Shown here in pieces: positions 1-6,794 of a DNA stretch of 9,398 bases. The notes below the pieces were generated by a model. The model did not search any database, had not been told where the DNA came from, and saw only the letters and a program-made list of their open reading frames with translations. Numbering within the stretch: position 1 is the first letter of the stretch; each line of letters opens with the position of its first letter. A program made the position numbers and the translations under genes. The stretch is from Betaproteobacteria bacterium (GTDB taxonomy: Bacteria; Pseudomonadota; Gammaproteobacteria; Burkholderiales; Usitatibacteraceae). The stretch lies in the NCBI GenBank assembly GCA_025362705.1, contig JANYFH010000167.1, forward strand, positions 1 to 9,398, written 5' to 3'.

Positions 1-968
1 TTGGAACGTCGCTCTCGGCGTTCTGGATCCTGGCGCTCAATTCGTGGATGCAAACACCGGCCGGCTTTGAAATGATCGATGGCCGCGCGCATGTGACAAG
101 TTGGCTCGAGGTTATTTTCAATCCCTCGTTTCCGTATCGCCTGACGCATATGGTGCTTGCATCCGGCCTGACAACGGCGTTTCTGGTGGCAGGTGTATCC
201 GCATATCGCTGGCTCAAAAATGACCGGCGTCACGACGTGATAGTGGCGCTGAAAACCGGCGTGATACTAGCAGCGGTGCTGATCCCGATCCAGATTTTCG
301 TCGGTGATTTACACGGCCTCAACACGCTCAAGCATCAACCCGCCAAGATCGCCGCCATCGAAGGTGTCTGGCAAACCGAACGCGGCGCACCGCTACTGCT
401 GTTCGCATGGCCCGATGGCGCGCTGCGTAAAAATCATGTCGAAATCGGCGTACCAAAACTGGCCAGCCTGATTCTCACGCACGATGCGGATGGCGAAATC
501 AAGGGCCTCAATGAATTCGTCGACAAACATCCGCCAGTAGCCCCATTATTTTGGGCTTTTCGCATCATGGTCGGTGTGGGTAGTTTGATGCTGTTCGTGT
601 CATGGCTGTCGGTGTGGCAATTGAAAACGGCAGGGTCGCCGAAGCGCTGGCTTGCGATTACGCTGGTCGCGATGACATTCTCCGGGTGGGTCGCGACACT
701 GGCAGGATGGTACGTCACCGAAATCGGTCGCCAGCCTTATCTGGTCTACGGCGTACTCACTACCGCAAAGGCCGCGGCGACTAATATTGGCCAAGGCATG
801 CTGGCGACTTCGCTGGCGATGTATCTGACGTTGTATGTGGTGTTGGGTGCCGCCTATATTTCGACGCTGTTTTACATGGCGCGCAAGGCGAATACGATCA
901 CAAATACCCCGCCACCTTCATTGGACGCTTACGTCACCAGTGCAACCGCCACGGCAGAGCGAGGCTGA
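1..968 (+). CDS. cydA: Cytochrome bd-type quinol oxidase subunit I, CIO type (C-terminal part, 5' truncated by window)
   Basis: Heme-bearing subunit of the inner-membrane cytochrome bd oxidase, which oxidises quinol and reduces O2 to water. The gene enters from the left edge: the first full codon is at base 3 and reads GTSLSAFWILALNSWMQTP, a CydA hallmark, so the ATG at 48 is internal. About 321 residues are visible. Seen: the His of YRLTHMV (codon 147-149), matching the heme b558 His ligand (E. coli H186); the Met of FWAFRIMVG (codon 567-569), matching M393; and GWYVTEIGRQPY, with the Trp and Glu that match W441 and E445 (Glu codon 720-722). At least five hydrophobic segments are visible. 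The quinol-binding Q loop between them is short, as in the cyanide-insensitive CioA group, so cioA is an equally good name. The family's GRQPW Trp is Tyr here. The stop lies one base before the cydB start, indicating an operon. Confidence 0.95.
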   Translation, partial: GTSLSAFWILALNSWMQTPAGFEMIDGRAHVTSWLEVIFNPSFPYRLTHMVLASGLTTAFLVAGVSAYRWLKNDRRHDVIVALKTGVILAAVLIPIQIFVGDLHGLNTLKHQPAKIAAIEGVWQTERGAPLLLFAWPDGALRKNHVEIGVPKLASLILTHDADGEIKGLNEFVDKHPPVAPLFWAFRIMVGVGSLMLFVSWLSVWQLKTAGSPKRWLAITLVAMTFSGWVATLAGWYVTEIGRQPYLVYGVLTTAKAAATNIGQGMLATSLAMYLTLYVVLGAAYISTLFYMARKANTITNTPPPSLDAYVTSATATAERG

Positions 969-969
969 G

Positions 970-1977
970 ATGAACAATGCATTCTGGCTACCGGTAATTT
1001 TCATGGTGCTCATGGGCCTTGCCATGCTCGCCTATGTGCTGCTCGATGGCTACGATCTTGGTGTGGGCGTGTTGTTGCGCCGCGCGACGGACGAACAGAA
1101 AGACGTGATGATTTCTTCCATCGGCCCGTTCTGGGATGCCAATGAAACCTGGCTGGTACTGGGCATCGGCATTTTGCTGGTCGCGTTTCCGTTGGCGCAT
1201 GGCGTCATCCTTGGTGCCTTGTATTTGCCGGTGGTGTTGATGCTGTGCGGCTTGATTCTGCGCGGCGTCGCGTTTGATTTTCGCGTCAAAGCCCAGGCCG
1301 AACACAAGCCCGCATGGAACACCACTTTTTACGCGGGCTCGCTGCTCACCAGTCTCGCGCAGGGTTACATGCTGGGGATGCACGTGGTTGGGTACGAAAA
1401 CACCTGGATCAATGTCAGCTTTGCGGTGTTGATTGCCTGCTGCCTTGTTGCCGGTTACAGCTTGCTAGGCGCGGCTTGGCTCATCATGAAAACCGAGGGC
1501 GATTTGCAGAAACGCGCCATCGTCTGGGCGCGGAATTGCTTGTGGCTTACCGCACTCGGTGTCGGCGCAGTTTCATTGATGACACCGCTGGTAAGCGCAG
1601 TCATTTTTGATAAGTGGTTCACGATGCCGAATCTGTTGGTGTTAAGTCCTATTCCGCTGTTGACGCTAGCCTGCTTCGTTCTGGTCTGGCGCGTTCTGCG
1701 CACCTTGCCTCTAGCGGGGGACCGTTATTGCTGGGTGCCGTTCGTAGGCACCGTTGGTATTTTCGTGCTGGCTTTTTTGGGGCTCGCCTACAGTCTCTAC
1801 CCGAATCTGGTCATCAGCCAGCGCGGCGGCATTACGATTTGGGATGCCGCTTCCGCGCCGGAATCAATGATGGTCGTGTTGATTGGTACCGTCATCGTGT
1901 TGCCCGCGATCATCGGCTACACCATCTTTGCCTATCGCGTGTTCTGGGGCAAGGCGCGCGAGCTTACCTACTATTGA
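970..1977 (+). CDS. cydB: Cytochrome bd-type quinol oxidase subunit II, CIO type
   Basis: Second integral-membrane subunit of the bd quinol oxidase, partner of CydA. The product is 335 aa, near the usual length of CioB-type subunits and shorter than E. coli CydB (379 aa). CydB signatures seen: LLDGYDLGVGVLL (residues 24-36, with D26 and D29), IGPFWDANETWLV (51-63, D56) and LILRGVAFDFRVKAQ near residue 100. About eight to nine hydrophobic segments run to a C-terminus ending in ELTYY. I chose ATG 970 because it follows the cydA stop (966-968) by one base and has a GAGG ribosome-binding motif at 961-964, five bases upstream, inside the end of cydA. Translation is therefore probably coupled. The frame stays open upstream to 835, but that part overlaps cydA and looks non-native. 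No cydX-like small ORF or cydDC genes follow directly. Confidence 0.96.
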   Translation: MNNAFWLPVIFMVLMGLAMLAYVLLDGYDLGVGVLLRRATDEQKDVMISSIGPFWDANETWLVLGIGILLVAFPLAHGVILGALYLPVVLMLCGLILRGVAFDFRVKAQAEHKPAWNTTFYAGSLLTSLAQGYMLGMHVVGYENTWINVSFAVLIACCLVAGYSLLGAAWLIMKTEGDLQKRAIVWARNCLWLTALGVGAVSLMTPLVSAVIFDKWFTMPNLLVLSPIPLLTLACFVLVWRVLRTLPLAGDRYCWVPFVGTVGIFVLAFLGLAYSLYPNLVISQRGGITIWDAASAPESMMVVLIGTVIVLPAIIGYTIFAYRVFWGKARELTYY

Positions 1978-1988
1978 GGCGTATCTCC

Positions 1989-2040
1989 AGCATTGGCGGG
2001 CCTTCTGGCAATAAAACGCCTTGAAATCCGCGCCAATGCT
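1989..2040. terminator. Perfect 10-bp inverted repeat after cydB; possible stem-loop
   Basis: AGCATTGGCG at 1989-1998 is repeated as its exact reverse complement, CGCCAATGCT, at 2031-2040, with a 32-base loop. Within the loop, GGC (1999-2001) and GCC (2018-2020) could add a short inner pairing. It starts 11 bases after the cydB stop, where an operon-ending structure would be expected. There is no T-run after the right arm, so it is not a canonical intrinsic terminator. An mRNA 3'-end stabiliser or a protein-binding site is equally possible. Confidence 0.35.
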
Positions 2041-2070
2041 TGTTCTTCGCTTTGATATGCGGGGGGCGGG

Positions 2071-2076
2071 TAAAAT
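2071..2076 (+). promoter_or_regulatory. Possible -10 box for the S9 peptidase gene
   Basis: TAAAAT sits in GGGTAAAATCC, 31 bases before the ATG at 2107. TTGATA (2052-2057) is only 13 bases away, too close for a standard -35, and nothing good lies at 16-18 bases. I infer a promoter from the -10 match and its position only. Confidence 0.3.
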
Positions 2077-2106
2077 CCTGTTTTCACTCTAGTGCACCTC
2101 GCCATC

Positions 2107-4140
2107 ATGTCCAAAAACAATAAACGCATCACCGCAGAAGACCTGTGGAAAATCCAGCGTCCCACGTCGCCTGCGCTCTCGCCTGATGGCACGCAAGCCT
2201 GCGTTGCCGTCACCAGCTATGACATGGATGAAAACACCGGCAGCACACATCTGTGGCTGCTTTCCACGTTTGGTGGTGAGCCGCGTGAACTGACGCAATG
2301 CGGCGAGAAAGACGGACAGCCGCAATGGTCGCCTGACGGCACCAGCATCGCATTCGTTGCAAAGCGGGGTGAAGGCAAAAACGCTGACGAAGAACCCCAG
2401 CTCTATGTCATTGCACCCGATGGCGGTGAAGCGCGGCGTGTTTCGACTATCGCGACCGGTGTGTCGCACATTAAATGGTTTGGCGATTCGTCACGGATCG
2501 CATTCATTTCCTGGGTTTGGCCAGACCTCAAAAGCGAGAAGGCACAGGCCAAGCGGCTGAAAGAAAAGAAAGACGACAAGGTAAAGGCGCATGTGGTCGA
2601 GCACACGTCTTTCCGCCATTGGGATCATTGGCTTTCGGATGGCCGCGTGCCGCATGTGCATGTCGTGGATATCAAAACCGGCAAATGCCGTGATCTGTTT
2701 GCGGGCAGCAAATATGCATTGCACACGGCGGATACGAGCAAAACAGATTTTGATATTTCGCCCGATGGCAAACACATCGCTTTTTGTTTCAACCCCAACG
2801 AAGACGCGCGCGGCGATCAGGAACATCACATCGCCGAGCTCGATATCAAGACCGGCAAAATTCGTAACCTCACTGCCGCATCGCCGTTCTCGCACCGGGC
2901 GCCCGTGTATTCGCCGGAAGGCGCAACGATTGCACTGCTAGTGCAAAACATGCGCCGCTCGATGGATGACGATCTCAAGGTTGCGACGATTGATCGCAAG
3001 AGCGGCAAGGTCGCGATCAAAAGCGCATGGGACCGCGAAATCAATGCGCCGCTGAAATGGGCTGATGATGCAAAGAGTATTTATTTCACCGCCGACGAAT
3101 ACGGTCGTTTGAATGTGTGGCGGCTGCCGCTCAATGCGAAGAAGCCGGTGCTGGTGGTGCAGGGTGGCACGGTGACCGATTTTGATGTCAAGGCCGACAA
3201 ATGCGTGTTCGTGCGAAACAATATGTCAGCAGCGCCAAAAGTTTTCGCGTGCGATGCTGATGGCAAAAATGAAGCCGCGATTGAAACCTTCAACGATCAA
3301 TTGATGGCGAAATTCAAACTCGGCGAAGTGAGAGAGGTCACCATCAAAGGCTGGAACAACGAGCCGGTGCAAATGTGGACCATCTATCCACCCGATTTCG
3401 ACGCAAGGAAAAAATGGCCGATGGTCCACAACATCCACGGCGGCCCGCATGCCAACTGGGGTGATAATTTTCATCCGCGCTGGAACAATCAGGTGTTCGC
3501 GGCGCAAGGCTATGTGGTCGTGTGCGTGAATTACCACGGCTCGCTCGGCTGGGGAAACAAGTTCCTCGAATCCAATACAGGCAACTTCGGGCACAAAGAA
3601 CACGCCGACATCGAAGCCACCACCGATTTCATGCTGAAGCAGGGCTACATCGACGCCAATCGTCTCGCCGCAAGCGGCGGCAGTTACGGCGGCAAAATGG
3701 TGGCGTGGATGAACGGACGCAATGGAAAACGCATGGCGCGAAGCGGCGGCGATCGCTACAAGGCGTATGTCTGTCACGCCGGTTGCTTCGACTGGGTGTC
3801 GATGTATGCAGGCGACGCCGGCTATTGGTTCAACCATTCGCTGATGACAACTTATTGGGATGACCCGAAAAAATTCGGCGAGCAGAATCCCATCACGTTT
3901 GCCAAATATATGAAAACACCGACATTGGTGATCCACGGCGCGCTCGATTATCGCGTCCCAGATGCGCAAGGGCTGGCCTACTACAGCACATTGAAATCAC
4001 TTAACGTTCCGTCGCGGCTGGTGTTTTTCCCCGATGAGAATCACTGGATATTGAAGCCGCAGAATTCGCGGCTTTGGTATCGGGAATATTTTGCCTGGCT
4101 GGAGAAGTATGTGGGGAAGGGCGCGGGCAAGAAGCGGTAG
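2107..4140 (+). CDS. S9-family serine peptidase (prolyl oligopeptidase / acylaminoacyl-peptidase-like)
   Basis: Probably a cytoplasmic peptidase removing short or blocked N-terminal units from peptides. The exact specificity cannot be read from sequence. With ATG 2107 the product is 677 aa. The N-terminal half looks like a beta-propeller with SPDG-type repeats at residues 25-29, 75-78, 218-222 and 269-272, plus a lysine-rich stretch around 142-160. The C-terminal alpha/beta-hydrolase domain (about 425-677) has IHGGPH (443-448), the nucleophile motif GGSYGG (Ser526), an Asp in HGALDYRVP (Asp614) and a His in DENHW (His646), which together give a full catalytic triad in S9 order. No signal peptide or membrane segment is seen. 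A GTG at 2092 would add five residues (VHLAI). I prefer the ATG because the conserved-looking protein begins there and neither start has a clear Shine-Dalgarno. The gene follows cydB by 129 bp and probably has its own promoter. Confidence 0.95.
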   Translation: MSKNNKRITAEDLWKIQRPTSPALSPDGTQACVAVTSYDMDENTGSTHLWLLSTFGGEPRELTQCGEKDGQPQWSPDGTSIAFVAKRGEGKNADEEPQLYVIAPDGGEARRVSTIATGVSHIKWFGDSSRIAFISWVWPDLKSEKAQAKRLKEKKDDKVKAHVVEHTSFRHWDHWLSDGRVPHVHVVDIKTGKCRDLFAGSKYALHTADTSKTDFDISPDGKHIAFCFNPNEDARGDQEHHIAELDIKTGKIRNLTAASPFSHRAPVYSPEGATIALLVQNMRRSMDDDLKVATIDRKSGKVAIKSAWDREINAPLKWADDAKSIYFTADEYGRLNVWRLPLNAKKPVLVVQGGTVTDFDVKADKCVFVRNNMSAAPKVFACDADGKNEAAIETFNDQLMAKFKLGEVREVTIKGWNNEPVQMWTIYPPDFDARKKWPMVHNIHGGPHANWGDNFHPRWNNQVFAAQGYVVVCVNYHGSLGWGNKFLESNTGNFGHKEHADIEATTDFMLKQGYIDANRLAASGGSYGGKMVAWMNGRNGKRMARSGGDRYKAYVCHAGCFDWVSMYAGDAGYWFNHSLMTTYWDDPKKFGEQNPITFAKYMKTPTLVIHGALDYRVPDAQGLAYYSTLKSLNVPSRLVFFPDENHWILKPQNSRLWYREYFAWLEKYVGKGAGKKR

Positions 4141-4217
4141 TTCGTTTCCATAGTGTTCGTTAAGTCAAATTTCGTCGTTGCCACTCCAAATGTTTTTTTA
4201 CTGGAAATTTACCAGCC

Positions 4218-4607
4218 ATGCCTGTCGCTGCTCTAAACCATTACAACCTCCGTGCTCCACGCGATCTGCTCGATAAACTCTGCACGTTCTACTGCGATGT
4301 CGTCGGCTTGAAAGTTGGAGCACGCCCGCCGTTCCAGTCGTTTGGCTATTGGCTCTATGCCTTTGATAATCCAATCCTGCATTTGTCCGAAGCTCGATCT
4401 GACGAAATTCGAGTATCAAGCGCGATGAATACGTTCGACCACGTCGCGTTCACCTGCACGGGTCGGCGCGAGACGGAGGCACATTTGAAGCGATGCGAAG
4501 TGGCCTATCAGATGGTTGAGGTACCGTTGACGACGCAGGTGCAGCTATTTTTCAAGGATCCGGCGGGCAACGGGATCGAACTGAATTTCGCAGTACACGA
4601 CGATTGA
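4218..4607 (+). CDS. VOC-superfamily (glyoxalase/dioxygenase-fold) protein
   Basis: Small 129-aa protein with the vicinal-oxygen-chelate fold, probably a metal-dependent enzyme of unknown substrate. Two beta-alpha-beta-beta-beta modules are visible. The first begins NHYNLRAP, runs through FYCDVVGLKVG and ends at ILHLSEA. The second begins FDHVAFTC and ends with FKDPAGNGIELNF, a hallmark of the superfamily. Candidate metal ligands are His8, His55, His75 and Glu121, at the four positions used in glyoxalase I-like proteins; GloA has Glu where this has His55. The substrate could be a glyoxalase, dioxygenase or fosfomycin-resistance type, and I see nothing that decides it. The ribosome-binding site is weak (a GGA about 12 bases upstream) and there is no clear promoter in the 77 bp before it, which contain a T-run at 4193-4199. 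It converges on pap with 13 bp between stop codons. Confidence 0.9.
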   Translation: MPVAALNHYNLRAPRDLLDKLCTFYCDVVGLKVGARPPFQSFGYWLYAFDNPILHLSEARSDEIRVSSAMNTFDHVAFTCTGRRETEAHLKRCEVAYQMVEVPLTTQVQLFFKDPAGNGIELNFAVHDD

Positions 4608-4642
4608 TCGAAGCAATAGGCTATAACTGCTGCTCAATCGTC
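4599..4642. terminator. Inverted repeat across the VOC/pap convergent stop codons; possible bidirectional stem-loop
   Basis: GACGATTGA (4599-4607), which includes the VOC stop codon, recurs as its exact reverse complement TCAATCGTC at 4634-4642 inside the end of pap. The 26-base loop holds further symmetric pieces: GCA (4613-4615) with TGC (4628-4630), and TAG with CTA around 4620. The structure would form in transcripts from either strand. It lacks a T-run on either side, so bidirectional termination is an inference from its position between convergent genes. Confidence 0.4.
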
Positions 4643-6105
4643 TCCACCAACCGTTTCAGCGTCTCCACCCGCGCCCACGGCTTGTCGTTTGAGGCGATGA
4701 CGTTCCATTGCGCGATGTCGGTAGAGGTGTGGTCGATCATATCGGCCACGGCGAGTTCATATGCCGGCCATTTCTTGCGATTGCGCCAGTCTTCGTCGGT
4801 GATCTTGAATTGCTTGTGGGCGATGGTGCCACGCTCCTTAAAGCGTTTCAGTTGCTCTGCCTGGCTAATGGCCAGCCAGAATTTTGCAACGATGGCACCA
4901 CCCTCGGCGAGTTGCTCCTCGAATTCATTGATCTCGTGATAGCCGCGCTGCCAATCGGCATCAGTGCAGAATTTTTCGACCCGCTCCACCAGTACGCGGC
5001 CGTACCACGAGCGATCAAATATCACGGCATGGCCATGCGGCGGCACGTGCCGCCAGAAGCGCCACAAATACGGCTGCGCACGTTCTTCATCGCTGGGTGC
5101 GGCAATCGGCACGACGTGATAAAACCGCGCATCCATCGCCCGCGTCACGCGGCGAATGGTGCTGCCTTTACCGGCCGCGTCCATGCCCTCGAAGACCATG
5201 ATGATGGAGCGCTCGCGCATTTTCTTGTGACGGGTCAGGAGATTCAGTTGACCCTGCAGCTTGTCGAGTTGCTTCTGGTAACTATCGCGATCGAGCTTCA
5301 CTGAATAGTCTGCGGTGTTGAGTACATCGCGTTTGTCTACGCGGACAATGACCGACTTTGGCGGCGCCTTGGTGGCAGTGGCGGCCTTTGCAGGCGCTTT
5401 CAACCTGCGTTCCAGCGCGGCTAGCAGCAGGCGCCCGGCTGTCAGTGAACGATATTCGTGATTGCTGCCTTCGATGATGTTCCATGGCGCTTCACCAGTG
5501 GACGTTTCGCGCAGCGCGGGTTCGCACACATCGACAAATTCATCGTAGCGCTTGAAATGTTTCCAGTCCTCCTTTGTCACGCGCCAAGCCGTTTTCTTTT
5601 TTTCCGAAAGCTGCTTCAGGCGCGTCTTTTGTGCGTCTTTGGAAAGATGAAACCACAGTTTCAGAATCAAGGCACCTTCGGCGACCAGCATGCGTTCAAA
5701 ATCGCGGATGCGCGAGAGACGCTGCTGGAATTCCCCGCTGCCATCGTTGCCCATTACGCGCTGCAAAATCGGATCTGTGTACCACGAGCCGAACAGGATG
5801 CCGATGCGTCCCTTCGGCGGTAGCGAGATCCAGAAGCGCCACATCTCGGGACGCGCACGCTCGGCGTCGTTGGAGGCACCGAACGCATGCGTATGAATAT
5901 GACGCGGGTCCATCCACTCGTTGAACAGGTTCACGGTTTCGCCCTTGCCCGCGCCATCCACGCCATTGACCAGAATGATCACGGGAAATTTACTCTTTTC
6001 CAGCAAGCGGTATTGCACATTGAGCAGCGCTTGGCGCAGCTTGGGCTCTTCCTTCTGGAACTCGGATTTTTTCAGCTTGTGGCCGATCTCGGCGGATTCA
6101 AACAC
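4621..6105 (-). CDS. pap: Polyphosphate:AMP phosphotransferase, two-domain (class II) PPK2
   Basis: Cytoplasmic kinase that moves a phosphate from inorganic polyphosphate to AMP, giving ADP, as known for the two-domain PPK2 family. The 494-aa product has two tandem PPK2 domains. Domain 1 has Walker A GVDGAGKGET (48-57) and FGSWY (105-109). Domain 2 has Walker A GMDAAGKGST (307-316) and FDRSWYGR (363-370). An Ala/Lys/Pro-rich linker lies at about 236-250. Domain 2 keeps the complete FDRSWY motif, while domain 1 lacks its Asp, so domain 2 is probably the catalytic one. I chose the GTG at 6105-6103. It gives MFESAEIGH, which I recall as the family's usual N-terminus, and a strong GGGAGGT ribosome-binding site (6115-6109) precedes it. 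The upstream TTG (6117) would add four residues but would place that site inside the gene. It is divergent from the 137-aa gene and convergent with the VOC gene. Confidence 0.94.
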   Translation of the reverse strand: MFESAEIGHKLKKSEFQKEEPKLRQALLNVQYRLLEKSKFPVIILVNGVDGAGKGETVNLFNEWMDPRHIHTHAFGASNDAERARPEMWRFWISLPPKGRIGILFGSWYTDPILQRVMGNDGSGEFQQRLSRIRDFERMLVAEGALILKLWFHLSKDAQKTRLKQLSEKKKTAWRVTKEDWKHFKRYDEFVDVCEPALRETSTGEAPWNIIEGSNHEYRSLTAGRLLLAALERRLKAPAKAATATKAPPKSVIVRVDKRDVLNTADYSVKLDRDSYQKQLDKLQGQLNLLTRHKKMRERSIIMVFEGMDAAGKGSTIRRVTRAMDARFYHVVPIAAPSDEERAQPYLWRFWRHVPPHGHAVIFDRSWYGRVLVERVEKFCTDADWQRGYHEINEFEEQLAEGGAIVAKFWLAISQAEQLKRFKERGTIAHKQFKITDEDWRNRKKWPAYELAVADMIDHTSTDIAQWNVIASNDKPWARVETLKRLVETIEQQL

Positions 6106-6108
6106 GGC

Positions 6109-6115
6109 ACCTCCC
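6109..6115 (-). promoter_or_regulatory. Shine-Dalgarno of pap (decides GTG start)
   Basis: On the minus strand GGGAGGT ends three bases before GTG 6105. It is the strongest ribosome-binding site in the window. No comparable motif precedes the alternative TTG at 6117, where the sequence reads TTTTCTCCAAT. Confidence 0.6.
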
Positions 6116-6141
6116 AAATTGGAGAAAACGACTTCAGACGA

Positions 6142-6170
6142 ATTGTCAGTCTCCGCCTGATTTCATGCAA
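6142..6170 (-). promoter_or_regulatory. Candidate sigma-70-type promoter of pap
   Basis: On the minus strand TTGCAT (6170-6165) and GACAAT (6147-6142) are separated by exactly 17 bases. Transcription would begin near 6135, giving a leader of about 30 bases that contains the GGGAGGT site. The -10 match is imperfect (4 of 6), so this rests on spacing and position. Confidence 0.4.
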
Positions 6171-6229
6171 TGCTTTTGATTTTCGTCACATGCTAGCCAT
6201 TGGCTGCGCAACATCAAAGCTGGTCGCGC

Positions 6230-6235
6230 TAGAAT
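6230..6235 (+). promoter_or_regulatory. Possible -10 box for the 137-aa gene
   Basis: TAGAAT lies 32 bases upstream of the ATG at 6268. No good -35 is found at 16-18 bases; TTGGCT (6200-6205) is 24 bases away. With the pap promoter candidate it would make 6106-6267 a divergent promoter region. Confidence 0.3.
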
Positions 6236-6267
6236 CATGCCACGGACTACATCGGACAACGACGCAC

Positions 6268-6681
6268 ATGGCACTATTCGGGCTTTTCGGTAGTAAACAA
6301 AAAGGGTACGCGTCGCCGTGGCTGCAATTGACCGTCCTTTATGCGATGTCGCCTGAGGGACTGGCGCCCGAGCATGCGTTCGCCATTCGCGGCAAGGTCA
6401 TTGTGTCCAAGCCACTGCAGTTCGAGTTCATCAAGTCAGGTGCGTTTCTGGCGTTCTACCCTGGGACTGCCGCAGGGCTTCAGGTGGCCAACGCACTTGC
6501 CGATTCGCTACGAAACTACTCGTACGAAAAATCGGTGCCGAGTTTCGGTGTAAGTGTGCAGCAGGATGAATGCCTCGCACAAATGAATGCTGCGGGTCGC
6601 CTCGCGGCAAAACCGGCGGGGACCGTTATTGCACAGACGATGAATCTGGCGCTGACTGAGGCGAACGCACACCCAGGTTAA
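6268..6681 (+). CDS. Unrecognised 137-aa protein; possible degenerate class III nucleotidyl cyclase-like domain
   Basis: I do not recognise this as a named family. It is soluble, with no signal peptide or clear membrane segment. Its order of elements resembles a class III adenylyl/guanylyl cyclase domain: a strand LTVLYAM (21-27), then FIKSGAFLAFYPG followed by the helix TAAGLQVANALADSL (54-81), then FGVSVQQDECLA (93-104), GRLAAKP (110-116) and an AQTMNLAL helix (122-129). In active cyclases the first strand ends with a metal-binding Asp and the second segment reads roughly GDGFLAVF. Here those positions are Met27 and Gly58 (SGAF), so catalysis is unlikely. The spacing between them is also shorter than usual. 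This is motif reasoning only. The frame is open far upstream (5887), but that part is antisense to pap. ATG 6268 fits best, with only a weak GGA 11 bases before it. It converges on dsbB with a 113-bp gap. Confidence 0.7.
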   Translation: MALFGLFGSKQKGYASPWLQLTVLYAMSPEGLAPEHAFAIRGKVIVSKPLQFEFIKSGAFLAFYPGTAAGLQVANALADSLRNYSYEKSVPSFGVSVQQDECLAQMNAAGRLAAKPAGTVIAQTMNLALTEANAHPG

Positions 6682-6794
6682 GCGCAACGTAAAAAAACAA
6701 GAACACCAGCATCCACGGGCATTTCCGGGCAAAAAGCCGCTGAAAAGCGCGTGAATAGGCTATCTAGGTGTATTTACGCTACGGAGTGCTGCGA

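Noticed and set aside
835..969. Longer N-terminus for CydB
   Set aside because: It overlaps cydA out of frame, and the added residues are Arg/Pro-rich. CydB homologues begin close to the MNNAFWLPV start.
2036..2092. An 18-codon frame after cydB as a possible CydX-like subunit
   Set aside because: Its product (MLVLRFDMRGAGKILFSL) has no CydX-like membrane segment or motif, and it overlaps the inverted repeat and promoter candidate.
3226..3969. A 247-codon open frame on the minus strand inside the peptidase gene
   Set aside because: It is wholly antisense to a well-supported S9 peptidase with intact motifs. The translation is rich in His, Ile and Ala with no recognisable motif, as expected for a shadow frame.
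4141..4217. Intrinsic terminator after the peptidase gene at the T-run 4193-4199
   Set aside because: No stem-loop could be found directly before the T-run.
5887..6267. Upstream extension of the 137-aa gene
   Set aside because: Much of it is antisense to pap, and the rest is the divergent intergenic region. The plausible ATG with a -10 box upstream is at 6268.
6682..6794. Terminator between the 137-aa gene and dsbB
   Set aside because: Only imperfect pairings are seen, for example AGCG..TGAATA (6746-6757) with TATTTACGCT (6771-6780), which needs a two-base bulge and a G-U pair. The A-run at 6691-6697 would give a T-run on the dsbB transcript, but no good hairpin precedes it.
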